This document shows positions 33,590 to 44,165 of a stretch of DNA of 64,000 nucleotides, one piece after another. Source of the stretch: Forficula auricularia (Eukaryota; Arthropoda; Insecta; Dermaptera; Forficulidae). The translations under genes and the position numbers were made by a program. How positions within the stretch are numbered: position 1 is the stretch's first letter; the number at the start of each line of letters is the position of its first letter. The stretch spans positions 12,376,048 to 12,440,047 of the forward strand of contig JALMQS010000085.1 in assembly GCA_024734495.1 (NCBI GenBank), read 5' to 3'. Under the pieces are notes generated by a model that saw nothing but the letters and a program-made list of their open reading frames with translations, made no database searches and had not been told where the DNA came from.

Positions 33590-33636
33590 CTGATGAAGAG
33601 GGCAAAGCCCTCGAAACTATAGTCTCGTTATAAATA
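33590..33636 (+). ncRNA. Hammerhead ribozyme-like motif
   Basis: CUGAUGA, a 6-bp stem II (GAGGGC/GCCCUC, AAA loop), GAAAC, a minimal stem III closed by C-G with loop UAUA, then GUC as the predicted cleavage triplet. This is the layout of minimal type I hammerheads known from Penelope-like elements and retrozymes. One extra A sits between the CUGAUGA box and stem II. Stem I is imperfect. Confidence 0.55.
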
Positions 33637-33815
33637 AATAAAATTTATAATTCCAGCAGAAGACACACTCTTTTATTGTCTCCTTCAATATATATGTCTT
33701 AAAGTACCTACATTCCAATTAATTTTTTAATGTTACGTAATATTATTGCAATTGCCTAGTGGTTAATCCGGGCCTGTGTATAAATAATTCAATAATGATT
33801 TCGAGGAATTTCATA

Positions 33816-34123
33816 CAAGGGCGGATCCAGGAATTTTTTATGGGGGGGGGGGGGGAGAATGTATATAAGGTGCCCGATGTATTTAAGATCTACTTTTTAT
33901 CTCGAAAGTGTGTCACTTCAATTTTTTTTTACAAATTTCATATCTCATAATTTAAGTTCATTTAAATAAAAAAAAAATAAAAAAATTGTTATAAATTCTC
34001 TGTCGATTTGACCGCCGTTTTTTGGCCTCTGCGTGCGACGCACGTGTTGCACTCCCGCCAGGCACGGGCCTGTATGGGAGGGGGGCCGCCACCTCCGTCC
34101 CACCCGCCTTGGATCCGCCCTTG
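33816..34123. mobile_element. hAT MITE (308 bp)
   Basis: The ends CAAGGGCGGATCCA and TTGGATCCGCCCTTG are flanked by a perfect 8-bp duplication ATTTCATA (33808-33815; 34124-34131). Same termini as the 4.5-kb element at 9350-13835. No coding sequence. Confidence 0.9.
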
Positions 34124-34377
34124 ATTTCATAATGAGATATTTATAGATTAAATTAAATTATTCTAAAGATAAATATAATCATTTTGAATTTATTCAAAAG
34201 TTTAGTGCTTTTGATTGAATTATGTTGGTAGCCTTGGCCAATGACGTTTTTCACAAAAAGATAAAGAGATCTTTCTGGTTTTTTGACATCCCTTCAAAAA
34301 AGTAACGTACCTGTTGTCCAGTGGATATTTTCTTTTCTTATTACTCTATAAAGAAATCTTATTAAAGTAAATTAAAA

Positions 34378-35990
34378 ATGTCTGAGAACATGGAACAAGT
34401 CCTAATGAAATATTATTTAAGAAAACATCGAGCTGAAAGAGAAGGGGCCATTCAGAAAATGAAAAATGAAATTTTATCGAAAGAGTTGCAGGTGGGAATT
34501 AATTAGATTGTAATTAATTAAATATTTATTTATTTGTCAATCTATTTATTTATATATTTGCAGCGAACAAAAGAGTGTTTGAAAAAAGAAAAAGAAGAGA
34601 AAAATAATTTAGTCGAAATAATGCAAAATTTGATAAAAACAGAAAATGAGAAATTATACAAAAAAGTAAGATTTATTTAGTTATTTATTTCAATGAATAA
34701 TTAATTTAATTTTTAATTATATATATTTTTTTAATTAGATCATTGATGAGACGAAAACTGAAACCAATTCAATTAAAGATGGAATTGAAACTTTAAAGGA
34801 AAATATACCTCAAGTATTTATTTATTTTTTTCATCTAATTATTAATCAATTTATTGCTGTACTTAATCTATTCTCTATTTATTTCTTTTTTTCTTTAGAT
34901 TATTGAAAAAATCGACTCAATGAAAATAGAAATGGATAATTTAATTGGAAATGTAAAGTATTTATTTATTTATCTAGTGAGATATTAAGGGAGGAATTTA
35001 TACTAAGGCCGAAATAAAATGAAATACTCTGGAAAATTTATTTTATTTATTCTTTATAGTTGAGAGTGTTTAGAAACGTCTTGAACGTGATCGGTAATTA
35101 AATGTCAGAACGGTTGATTTCATTTACTACTACCCTTCTGACATATAAGTATAAGTTTATTTATTTATCTATCATCACAGAAAGACTACAAGTGCTCTTT
35201 AAAAATTTCAATTCATTAATTCAATTAGCAATTGACAATTAATATTAACCTTTAACAATATTACATGTAGGTAAATACAAATATATATACATACATACAT
35301 GTAAACCACATTAAACAAAAATTCACACAATAAATAAGAAAAAATCTGCATGCGATTTGAACTCTTGTATTCTAGTTTGAATTTTAAAGCCACGTTGTAA
35401 TTTGAAACTGAATTTAAGTTTATTTATTTATTTAATTTCAGATGGACGAATTCAATAGGCGAATAAATTCGAATACGGAAGAAGAAAGAGAAGAAGTTCC
35501 ATTGGATAGAGATGGAACTGAAGATATTTGGCAAGCTGTAGAAAAAGGATCGCTAAAGGGCCTGAAATTCCATTTGGCTAAGAATCCTTCAAATTTGAAT
35601 AAAACAAAAGGAGAGACAAATTACACTCCCCTGCATTGTGCATCCCAACTAGGTCATTTAGAAATTGTCAAATTCTTATTATCAAAATCAGCACTAGTGG
35701 ATCCAAAGGAATATATCTAATCAAACTCCTCTTATCTGGGCATGTGATAAAGGCCATGTCTCTATAGCGAATTTGCTATTGGACAAAGGGGCGGATATAA
35801 ATTTCCTAGATATAGATAGAGATACACCGCTTCATTGTGCAATTTATGGAAATCATTTGGGTATTGTAAAATTATTAATTCAAAGGGGGGCGGATAAAAC
35901 GTTGAAAAATGACGAATGGACAAACTCCACTGGAATTACGCTATTGCCTTAAAAGACAGACCTTCAATTGTAAATTATTTACGTTCCTTT
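34378..35990 (+). pseudogene. Coiled-coil/ankyrin protein 'ccANK', copy B (frameshifted in ankyrin exon)
   Basis: Exons 34378-34491, 34564-34665, 34739-34813, 34899-34952 and 35442-35720 are all phase 0 and nearly identical to copy A. One coiled-coil exon is fewer, and its fourth exon (IIEKIDSMKIEMDNLIGN) is only 18 codons. A one-base insertion after SALVDPK in the first ankyrin repeat gives a stop at 35718-35720, leaving a 207-codon product that ends in half an ankyrin domain. A second indel lies near 35930. The remaining ankyrin sequence to about 35990 still aligns with copy A. Either a pseudogene or a coiled-coil-only product. Confidence 0.7.
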
Positions 35991-36486
35991 TAAGATTTAT
36001 AAAAATAAATAATATGATGTATTAAATAAATCGAGAAATAAATAATTATTTACAAACATTATTTTATTTTATTTTACACAAAATAATGTTTTTAATGAGG
36101 TTTGTAGCGAGATAAAAATCTCAAAATATTCAATCGCAGTAAAGTTATGGATAACATTCATTCAACGATGACACCTCAATAGTTTTTTTAAACAAAGTTT
36201 GTTTTATCCCTTTAAATTTCTCATTCATTCTATTGAAATTGACCATTTAATAACATTACTCGGAATATGAATTTATTAAACCCAGATTGTAAATATTTCT
36301 ATAAAAAAAATAAGCAAATAGTATGTTTTGTGAATTTAAATCTATTTTTGACTATTTTTAATTAATTCCTTTCTTTATTTATTTAAATAGTTAGGAAAAT
36401 TAGAATATAATCTTTACATAAAAAAATTGAATTTACTATTAAGAAAATAAATATCTTTCTAAATCTGTGTTTTCCCTTATACAACA

Positions 36487-36660
36487 ATGAAAATGAGACG
36501 GTATCATTTTAAGTTGAAACGGAAAAGAAAAGATGCTGAACTCATGAAAATGACCTATGAAATGGAGTATTCTAAAATTTTAGAATCTCTTTCAGTAAAT
36601 ACAACTAATCGACTTCAAACTATCGAAAATTTAAAAATTTCTGGAACCTTTCAACGTTAG
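36487..36660 (+). CDS. Small Lys/Arg-rich ORF, 57 codons
   Basis: ATG at 36487 to TAG at 36658-36660 (MKMRRYHFKLKRKRKDAELM...). It is basic and possibly helical. A 50-bp piece of it (AGTATTCTAAAATTTTAGAA and following) recurs at about 33156-33205, and a shorter piece at about 15412-15436 beside the RTE 3' ends. Unrecognised. It may be an exon of another small gene in the duplicated unit. Confidence 0.3.
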   Translation: MKMRRYHFKLKRKRKDAELMKMTYEMEYSKILESLSVNTTNRLQTIENLKISGTFQR

Positions 36661-36671
36661 TAAATTGAATG

Positions 36672-37037
36672 GATCATCATCATTGAGAACACATTCCTAA
36701 GACTGGTTTGACACAACCAGCCGCCTCTGTCCCATCATGCCAACTCTTTGACCTCCAAATGTCTTGCATCCCATATCCCTAATTATTTTTCGAAATATTC
36801 TAAACTGGGCCTTCCCCTTCCCTTTTCTTTCCCCCTGACCCCCTCCTAAGCAGTCCCCCATGTCTCAGTGTGTGCCCCATCATCCGACCTCTTCTCTTCC
36901 TCAGACTCTTCCACAAGGTTCTTCCATCAACTTCTTCATTTGTAATTCTATCCATCATTTGATATTCATCATTCTTCTATAGCACGACATTTCGAAAGCC
37001 TCTAATCTCTTTCTCTTCCCTACTCCATAATTGTCCA
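36672..37037 (-). mobile_element. 3' end of RTE-like LINE (minus strand)
   Basis: The minus strand reads RGFRN, ITNEEVDGRTLWKSLRKR and RGRMMGHTLRHGGLLRRGSG, with an ATGATGATG tail at the 36672 end. This matches the RTE/BovB-type ORF2 C-terminus and overlaps in content with the C-terminal piece of the plus-strand copy (KAERKRLEAFE at about 17920). Confidence 0.68.
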
Positions 37038-37966
37038 GGTACAAAATAAAAATACCCTTGGTTAATTGAAATATAATTCAAGTATATTACAAGTATTGAA
37101 TTTTTATAATTTTATTAGAATTTGAATTTAGGAAAAAAATACTATTAAAAAATACAAAATTTATAAGACATATATTTTCTCTATCACTTGATGGAAGATT
37201 AAAATTCTACAAAGTACATTCCGAAAATAAATAAGATACAATCTTTAAAAAGCAATACAAATAGAAAAATACAATTATCCTCTCTCAATCTGCTATAGTG
37301 AATAATTCAAGATCCATATTATTTACATAATTCCATTTTCAAATCTTGTGTTAACAGAAATATAATTTACACAATTCCGAATGGTTAATAAATTATTAAT
37401 AATAATAATATTCAATTTCAAAAGCCACAAGGGACTTGAAGGGATCCAAATATTTGCACCTATGATGAAATTTCTCCAGCCAAAGTCTTTCTTCACAAAA
37501 AAAGGGTATAAGGAATCAATTCCTAAGGTTTTTGTAACCTTAATAAGAATACTTTTCTCACTCTTCTGTGTCAATGGGCAGATGCTGAGCAGTGTGGTCA
37601 GAGTTAAAACTAATAAAGACTTATATATTTAAGATTAAAAATATCTCAAGAAGGAATGAATGGACTAGTTAGTATTGATGGCCATTGAAAATTGAATTTT
37701 TACTCCATTAGGATTTAGTACTACACGAAAGAAATTCTTGAGGTGAGGGCGCCAAAATATAACGTTAAAAATGTCTAGAACCGGGCCTTAAAACAGGTGG
37801 TTTATTTTAGAAAAAATATCAATAGTTGGAGAGAGTTAGAGTTTTCTGAGCAAAGTCATTGGCTTGCTTCTACTGGTTGACTGATCTGAAAACTCCATTG
37901 GATATATTAATTACACATTCCTTGCATCAGAGTGGTTGGTCAAATGATAAACCAAAGGTTCAACAC
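37038..37966 (-). mobile_element. LTR-retrotransposon end, unit B duplicate of 23500-24431
   Basis: Almost base-for-base identical to 23500-24431 over more than 900 bp, with only scattered substitutions. This is a good gauge of how recent the tandem duplication is. Confidence 0.4.
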
Positions 37967-38585
37967 TTTAAGGGTAAATTAAATTAATATTATAATTTTT
38001 GGTAGTTAAATACATATTATATAATTTCTACAATGATGATTACATTTAATATAATCTTGTAATAGTTGTAAAACGTTTAAAATATTTTTTTTAATAGAAA
38101 ACAAAAAGAAACGATCGTTTTGATTTATTAATTAAAATCATATATCAAAGAGAGTGTCATCTGCTTGATGCAAATATTAAACATACAATTATATTAAAAT
38201 AATTTATTGATTGTTTTCTGTATTAAATAAATACAATTCTTTTATAAAAACAATCTCAAAACGTATAAACGTTTCGGTAGAAATTCTCCCTTTATCAATG
38301 AAATTTTGAGAAAAATTATTATGGAATAAAAATAATAAAATGAATATATTACAATGTTTTCGGACTACATTGATCTGATTTCTAGTTTATTTTGTTGTTG
38401 AAATATTAATTTATTTTTCTTTTAATAAACGGGTAATGGTAGCGTCCCGAAATTCGAAATCTGGTCACTATACTATAATTATATTAATAATTACATCTTA
38501 ATAAAATGGTCAAACAATAATTCACTCGTTGGGAATTCAGTGAATTTGAACTTATTGGAGAATCTCAAATGAATCTGAAAATTTT

Positions 38586-39331
38586 TCACGGATTTCTAAA
38601 ATGTGTTTTTAAATGTTTTATGAGATGATGCCTTTGTGTGAAGGCATTTGAACAATGAGCACACTTAAAGGGCCTCTCCCCTGTATGTGTCCTTAAATGG
38701 TCTGTGAGATTAGATTTTCGTGAGAAGCATTGTTCACAATGACCACAGGTAAAGGGCCTCTCCCCTGTATGTGTCCTTAAATGTCTTGTGAGAACAGATT
38801 TTTGTGAGAAGCATTGTTCACACTGACCACACTTAAATGGCCTCTCCCCTGTATGTGTCCTTAAATGTCTTGTGAGATCAGATTTTTGTGAGAAGCGCTT
38901 TTCACAATGGGTACATCCAAACGGTTTTTCACCTGAATGTGTCCTTAAATGGTTTGTGAGATGAGATTTTAATATAAAGCGTTGTTCACACTGACCACAC
39001 TTAAATGGCCTCTCCCCTGTATGTGTTCTTAAATGTCTTGTGAGATCAGGTTTTAATGAAAAGCGTTTTTCACAATGACCACAGCTAAAGGGCCTATCAC
39101 TTGAATGTGTGATTAAATGTCTTGTGAGATAAGATTTTTCTGAGAATCTTTGTTCACACTGACCACAGCTAAAGAGTCTCTCACCAATATGTGTCCTTAA
39201 ATGGTATGTGAGACGAGATTTTACTGAGAATCGTTTTTCACAAAGGGAACATCCAAACGGTTTTTCGTCTGAATGTACCAGCAAATGTTGATTGAACTGT
39301 GATTTTTTCAGACCTGGATGAATTAAAAAGT
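38586..39331 (-). CDS. C2H2 zinc-finger protein, copy C, terminal exon (intact)
   Basis: Eight C2H2 fingers with TGERPF-type linkers end in a natural C-terminus ([14 protein letters not shown], stop at 38586-38588). Finger 8 is a variant (CAHCSNAF) and matches the broken tails of copies A and B, so this copy best represents the ancestral gene. The acceptor precedes 39331 and exon 2 is at 39384-39521. Exon 1 is not visible because a LINE replaces the expected intron at 39603, followed by repeats and a sequence gap. Likely a nuclear DNA-binding protein; its targets are unknown. Confidence 0.9.
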
Positions 39332-39383
39332 CTAAAATTATTTTACATTATAGATTTCATTTGAAAATAAGGATGAAATTTAC

Positions 39384-39521
39384 CTTTATTTGATAAATTA
39401 ATACTCAAGTGATTTTTTAATAGAACGCATATATTTATATTAATGCACTTTTTCTTATGTTTTTCTAGGAACTCTTCGCTTATAAACATCAATTTACAAA
39501 AGCAACACGGATGAAGTGGCC
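39384..39521 (-). CDS. ZNF copy C, coding exon 2 (C2HC-like)
   Basis: 138-bp homologue of 8535-8672 and 27588-27725, with intact splice sites and phase. CCFCKLMF and FLEKHKKKC are retained. Confidence 0.7.
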
Positions 39522-39602
39522 CTGAAATAAAACATAAATCAGTTAAAATTATGATACTACTATTAATAAATATTTAATAACTAATAAATAATAATATATA
39601 AG

Positions 39603-39911
39603 AATTCTTCTTCTTCTTATTCTTCTATATAGGTGTGAACACCTGTTCTCCAACATATTATAATCAGTCATCAGGGTCATAACTCTCCATCGTTTTTTTG
39701 GTCTTCCACGGCTTCTGACCCCCTCGGGACGGTTTTTTGCCAATATTTTCGGGAGACGGTCGTCTTGCATTCTGTCTACATGGGCAGCCCAGCATCTTCT
39801 TCTTACATGAACCCAATCGACTATGTCCTGAAGACCGCTTATTTTCCTAAGGTGTTCGCTCCGGATTTTGTCATGTAGGGTCTTCGAATGGATGACTCTT
39901 ACAACTCTCAT
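39603..39911 (-). mobile_element. Non-LTR retrotransposon 3' end (ORF2 C-terminus)
   Basis: The minus strand reads SEHLRKISGLQDIVDWVHVR, RRCWAAHVDRMQDDRLPKIL and RPEGVRSRGRPKKRW, the conserved C-terminal tail of many arthropod LINE ORF2 proteins. A GAA-rich tail lies at the 39603 end. It interrupts unit C in ZNF-C intron 1. Confidence 0.75.
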
Positions 39912-40204
39912 CTCAGTTGTCCGGAGAAGCTGCTTTGTAACGGTTGTGTCTGCCCTGGACTCACAAAATTGGTACTAATGCTAATAATGGGAGTGGATTT
40001 GAGATTTAAGAAAAAAATCACATTAGAATGCAAGGGCGTGCCCAGAATTTCACCTAGGGGGGCATCTCATATTAGTTTCATGAAAGAGGGGGGGGGGGTG
40101 TACTAAATTCTGCTGAGAATGAAATACTGTAAATTATTGTTACTGCCACTGAGAGATGAGACAGAGGGGAATGTCACATATTGTATTTCATTCAATGACC
40201 TTTC

Positions 40205-40250
40205 AAAGCCCTGAACAAGTAGGGAATAAACCTCCGAAACGTCGGCTTTA
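40205..40250 (+). ncRNA. Hammerhead-like motif with well-paired stem I
   Basis: AAAGCC (40205-40210), CTGAACA, a stem-II-like segment (AGTAGGG...CCTCC), GAAAC (40236-40240), GTC (40241-40243) and GGCTTT (40244-40249). AAAGCC and GGCTTT pair perfectly as stem I. The conserved G of CUGANGA is C here, so the copy may be inactive. Confidence 0.45.
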
Positions 40251-40259
40251 AATAAAATA

Positions 40260-40440
40260 AGATAGCTAGCTCAAAAACTAGTGTGAATATAAAACGAAAT
40301 TTCAAATGTAGTTTAAGTGCATTGAGATTAAGAGCTGATTAGATTTTGGTTGAAATAGAACACAAAATTAAAAGGGGGGGGGGGGGGGGATTAAAATTAT
40401 AAGATTTTCAAACTTAAAAAAAACAACAAAAATGAAATAT
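40260..40440 (+). repeat. 'ACTTTACCATAC' repeat fragment (middle part)
   Basis: Contains the family block AGCTCAAAAACTAGTGTGAA and AGAGCTGATTAGATTTTGGT plus a G-run. Both ends are missing. Confidence 0.6.
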
Positions 40441-40540
40441 ACTATAAAATGAACCTATAAAACTTCAATTAGACTTGAAACTTTTCATTTAGATTACTTA
40501 AAAGTTTTGCAAAAGTGATATGGATCGTTCTTAGCCGTAG

Positions 40541-40920
40541 CCCTTCAAATGGCGACGTTTCGCTTCTTTATTGAACATTCCTCAGGCCCTTGACCTTGTT
40601 TCCACAAATCTTTTGACCTTCATATCCATCATTTTAAATTAATTTTAAGCTGCTTTTCATATAAAAAGACATTTGTCATTAATTAATCTAAAACTTTTAA
40701 GTAGAATGTATAAATGTCTTGAAAGATTAGAAATGTATTTCAAAATGTATAATAAAATAGTGACAATTTCTTTTATATCAGTTGAAAACAGTTTCAACTT
40801 GATCTTAAATGGTGGATATGAACTATGAAGAGCAACAATTATATAAGCATGCCTATTTCAAGGGCCTGAGGAAGCTTCAATAGAAAGGCAAAACGTTGCC
40901 ATTCGCAAATACCGTGTGTT
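40541..40920. repeat. Palindrome with hammerhead-like motifs facing outward on both arms
   Basis: The left arm TTCATATCCATCATTTTAA (about 40619) returns inverted as TTAAATGGTGGATATGAA (about 40804). The left motif (minus strand) has CTGAGGA 40585-40579, GAAAC 40561-40557, GTC 40556-40554, with GGC/GCC stem I. The right motif (plus) has CTGAGGA 40866-40872, AAAAC 40890-40894, GTT and GCC. The right one has lost the first G of GAAA. Layout resembles 33365-33700. Confidence 0.5.
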
Positions 40921-41017
40921 TGATTTTTTAACAAGTTCAATTTCTCGATTCTTTCTCTTATAAAATAATAATAATAATTTTTATTCATAAGAGTCAATAT
41001 GAATTTATTCTACAAAT

Positions 41018-41117
41018 NNNNNNNNNNNNNNNNNNNNNNNNNNNNNNNNNNNNNNNNNNNNNNNNNNNNNNNNNNNNNNNNNNNNNNNNNNNNNNNNNNN
41101 NNNNNNNNNNNNNNNNN
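41018..41117. other. Assembly gap (100 N)
   Basis: Exactly 100 N bases, the usual placeholder for a scaffold gap of unknown length. Confidence 0.99.
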
Positions 41118-41399
41118 AAAAACCTCATTCTAGCCCCCTCCCCTGAACAGCCCAGAAAGCTTGTTAGTTTTCAGGTTCAACCCCTGAAGGAACATATCCC
41201 CTCTGAAATCGCAATATAAAAATATTTCTACTAAAATCCTAGATTTTGAACTAAAAATTAAATTCTTTCTTAATATACTCTACATTGGTTTTTAGCCTCT
41301 TCGAGCTGATTTTTTGAAAAACATTTCAAATATTTTCAAAAAAAAATGCTCAAATCTTTAGTTTTATAATATATCTACTCTTATTAAACGAGCAAAAAT

Positions 41400-42185
41400 T
41401 GTATATTTATTTGTACATATATATATTGTTTGTATATATATATTTTGTATCTTGGTTATATTTTGAAAACGACTCTACCGATTTTGATGAAATTCACGGG
41501 TTAGGGGGTTTTTGGGGTGACAATTCGATCTATCACGGTCTCATCTTCGACAAAATTGTTTTTGATGGGTTTTTTCGTAATCAAATTAATTATTCTCAGG
41601 TAGACAAATCCCATTCTTAGGTTTTAAAAAAGGTTTCCTTTTCCTTTTGTACCCAGGCAGACAATGGGTTGCCTTAATTCATTGTTCTAAAAGGCCTTGA
41701 AGAAGTATTGTGATTGTGGATTTTAACATATTTTGTTCTCCATAAACGTTAGAAATATTAATAAACGTTTTATAATTGTTTTTATAAAGAACTTTATTTA
41801 TTTAATAGAATAAAAAATAATCAAGAATTTATTTAAAAATATATTTCGCATAAGCAGGTCTCAATTTTCTGAAAAAACAACACATTTTGATAGGTTTTAT
41901 TTATTAACAATTGGATGAATAAAAATGAATCATATGGTTGAATCAAAACAGGTGCAGGAGGTGGGGTGTAGTGGTGGGGGATCCGGGGGTAGGGCGAGGT
42001 TTCGGGGTGGGGTCAAGCGGGGTGGGGGTACAGTGGGCGAATACTATATATATTTGTATTTTTTTTAATTTGAAAACGGCTCTCAAATAAAAATCGACCT
42101 TTTTATCAGAATTTTAAATTAAAAATAATATTAAAATAAAGGTTTTAACTGAAGGAAGAAGTTACCGAGCATCGCTCGGTGCCTT
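41400..42185 (+). mobile_element. Helitron-like non-autonomous element (probable)
   Basis: Starts in TATATATATATTTTGT with the block GAAAACGACTCTACCGATTT, has a G-rich middle (41950-42040), and ends with a hairpin ACCGAGCATCGCTCGGT (about 42163-42181). The same G-rich part and hairpin occur at 20305-20515. No coding sequence. Exact ends uncertain. Confidence 0.45.
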
Positions 42186-42577
42186 CAGGTACTTAAATAT
42201 AGAATGAATAATAATACATAGATATATAGACACAACTTAAATTTATTACATACGAACATATTGCAGATAATTTAAATTTAATGCGATGCTTGACATTGTA
42301 AATTTTCAGATATTGTAATTTGGACTAAATCGAATTTCCAGTTCTTAGACATTGATCAAATGGGCATCAATGAGAGTTGATCGAAACTTCGATTTTATGT
42401 AGGCATACTTCATGTTTGAAAACAAATTTTTCCAAAAATATGGGCAAAGAGAGAGATTAATTTTAGAGCACAATTTCTGAACAATGAGAATTACATTATT
42501 TATGAACTAAATTTCAAAAAAATTTTCTTCGCGATGATGGGACTTCAATTCAATATCATTTTACAAATTTATAATTT

Positions 42578-42823
42578 CTACCACAATTCTAAGACCTCCT
42601 TATTTGAAATATCAAAGTATGTTGTAATTTTATTATCAACGTCGTCATCAATTTGAGCAAAAGGGTGAAAAATATTGTCCCAACCAAAACATTCTGTGAA
42701 AAAACAGGTCAAGTTCGAAAAAGTATTGAAATCTAATGTTGTTCTTTTTAATACATCGGAATATATCAATGCCGGGTAGTGACTTTTCAACCAGGAGACG
42801 CTGCCCAAAAAACTACCCTTCAT
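42578..42823 (-). CDS. Unrecognised 81-codon ORF
   Basis: The minus-strand frame starts MKGSFLGSVSWLKSHYPALI and ends DISNKEVLELW. Its composition (Trp, Cys, His, balanced charges) looks more protein-like than other small frames nearby. I see no motif, no second copy and no clear splice context, so it may be an exon, a transposon fragment or chance. Confidence 0.25.
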   Translation of the reverse strand: MKGSFLGSVSWLKSHYPALIYSDVLKRTTLDFNTFSNLTCFFTECFGWDNIFHPFAQIDDDVDNKITTYFDISNKEVLELW

Positions 42824-43749
42824 TTTTTGAAATTTTAATCATTAAAAAATATACTCAAAAATATTTACTTATTTTTTCTAACAATTTTTGATTAATATTA
42901 GAAAAACAGCCCACATCTGACCATTTTGTTAATTGAATTTCGTGTGCTTAAAATTTCAATCATTTCTAAAATCAATCTTTTTTTCTAAATTCTGCTTTTT
43001 ATCTAAAATTTTGGGATTAGAAAAGTCAAAATTGTGTCCCAGATTAGTTGAAAAACAACTAGCTACCTAGCATAATATAATAATGTTATAAATAAATAAA
43101 ATTTATAATTCAAGCAGAAGACACACTCTTTTTATTGTCTCCTTCAATATATATATATATATATATGCTAGCTGATGTCTGGGCCTTGGCGGGGAGCGTC
43201 TCGTTTATGCCAATTTAATAATTGAAATTTAAAATTATACTGTAAGTATTGAAAGAATGTCCTGAATGAAATTGATCTAAACAACAAGGAAAAGATTTAT
43301 TTAACACATTGATTCAAGCACGATCACTATCTGACCAATCAGAATCGTTCTAATAATTTAACGCTTTGCCATTGGCTATGCACTAGCTCACATCGTTTGG
43401 ATCATACAAACATATATACATACTTTTACATTTTATATATACTCTATATCTCGTAACAATCTAGTCAATCAATTTTAGCTACCTAGCATAATATATTTTC
43501 TGCTCCTAATTAAATATTTATGTTCCTAAATTCTAGATTTCAAATAATGTGCTTAGTCTTCCCTTTATATATATTAAATTGAAAGTTTTTGCCGAGAGTA
43601 GCAGAATTTGTATATATTGAAGCGAGACAATAAAGAAGCGTCTTTCTTGCTGGAATTATAAATTGTATTTATTTATAACGAGACTATAGTTAACCACATG
43701 AAAGATTTTAACCTTTCATTCATCAATTAATCAGAATACATTTAATAGA

Positions 43750-43795
43750 CTGATGAAGAGGGCAAAGCCCTCGAAACTACATAGTCTCGTTATAA
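43750..43795 (+). ncRNA. Hammerhead ribozyme-like motif
   Basis: CTGATGA (43750-43756), AGAGGGCAAAGCCCTC, GAAAC, loop TACATA, GTC, TCGTTATAA. Same core as at 33590, with a two-base longer stem III loop. Preceded by TTTAATAGA, partly complementary to the 3' strand as stem I. Confidence 0.52.
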
Positions 43796-43862
43796 ATAAA
43801 TAAAATTTATAATTCAAGCAGAAGACACACTCTTTTATTGTCTCCTTCAATATATATATATA

Positions 43863-44165
43863 TGCTAGCTGACGTCTGCCTTCGGCCTGGCGTCACCTAG
43901 CCCCTGGCCGGAGCGTCTCGTTTATGCCAATTTAATAATTGAAATTTAAAATTATACTGTAAGTATTGAAAGAATGTCCTGAATGAAATTGATTCAACAA
44001 CAAGGAAAGATTTATTTAACACATTGACTAAGCACGATCACTATCTGACCAATCAGAATCGTTCTAATAATTTAACGCTTTGCCATTGGCTATGCACTAG
44101 CCAGCCAATCACATCGTTTGGATCATACAAACATATATACATACTTTTCCATTTTATATATACTC
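43863..44165 (-). mobile_element. Short Helitron-like element, minus strand
   Basis: The minus-strand 3' end is a GC-rich hairpin region followed by CAGCTAG|C near 43862. The body (ATCATACAAACATATATACA and neighbours) matches the plus-strand element at 45388-45638. A copy lacking part of the hairpin is at 43161-43450. Confidence 0.58.

Larger units (their letters stand above)
33365..33700. repeat. Palindromic retroelement-like repeat with hammerhead motifs on both strands
   Basis: Arms mirror each other: GACTATAGTTTCGAGGGC on the left returns inverted on the right. The right arm (+) has CTGATGA (33590-33596), AGAGGGCAAAGCCCTC, GAAAC, loop TATA and GTC. The 3' strand TCGTTATAA can pair with the preceding TTGTAATAGA, with one bulge. 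The left arm carries the same CTGATGA...GAAAC...GTC core on the minus strand (33488 down to 33454). Related copies or pieces are at 20776-20850, 43088-43165 and 43570-43858. Confidence 0.68.

Noticed and set aside
33759..34130. Two ~60-codon frames at the hAT MITE
   Set aside because: They span MITE termini and homopolymer runs; not conserved elsewhere.
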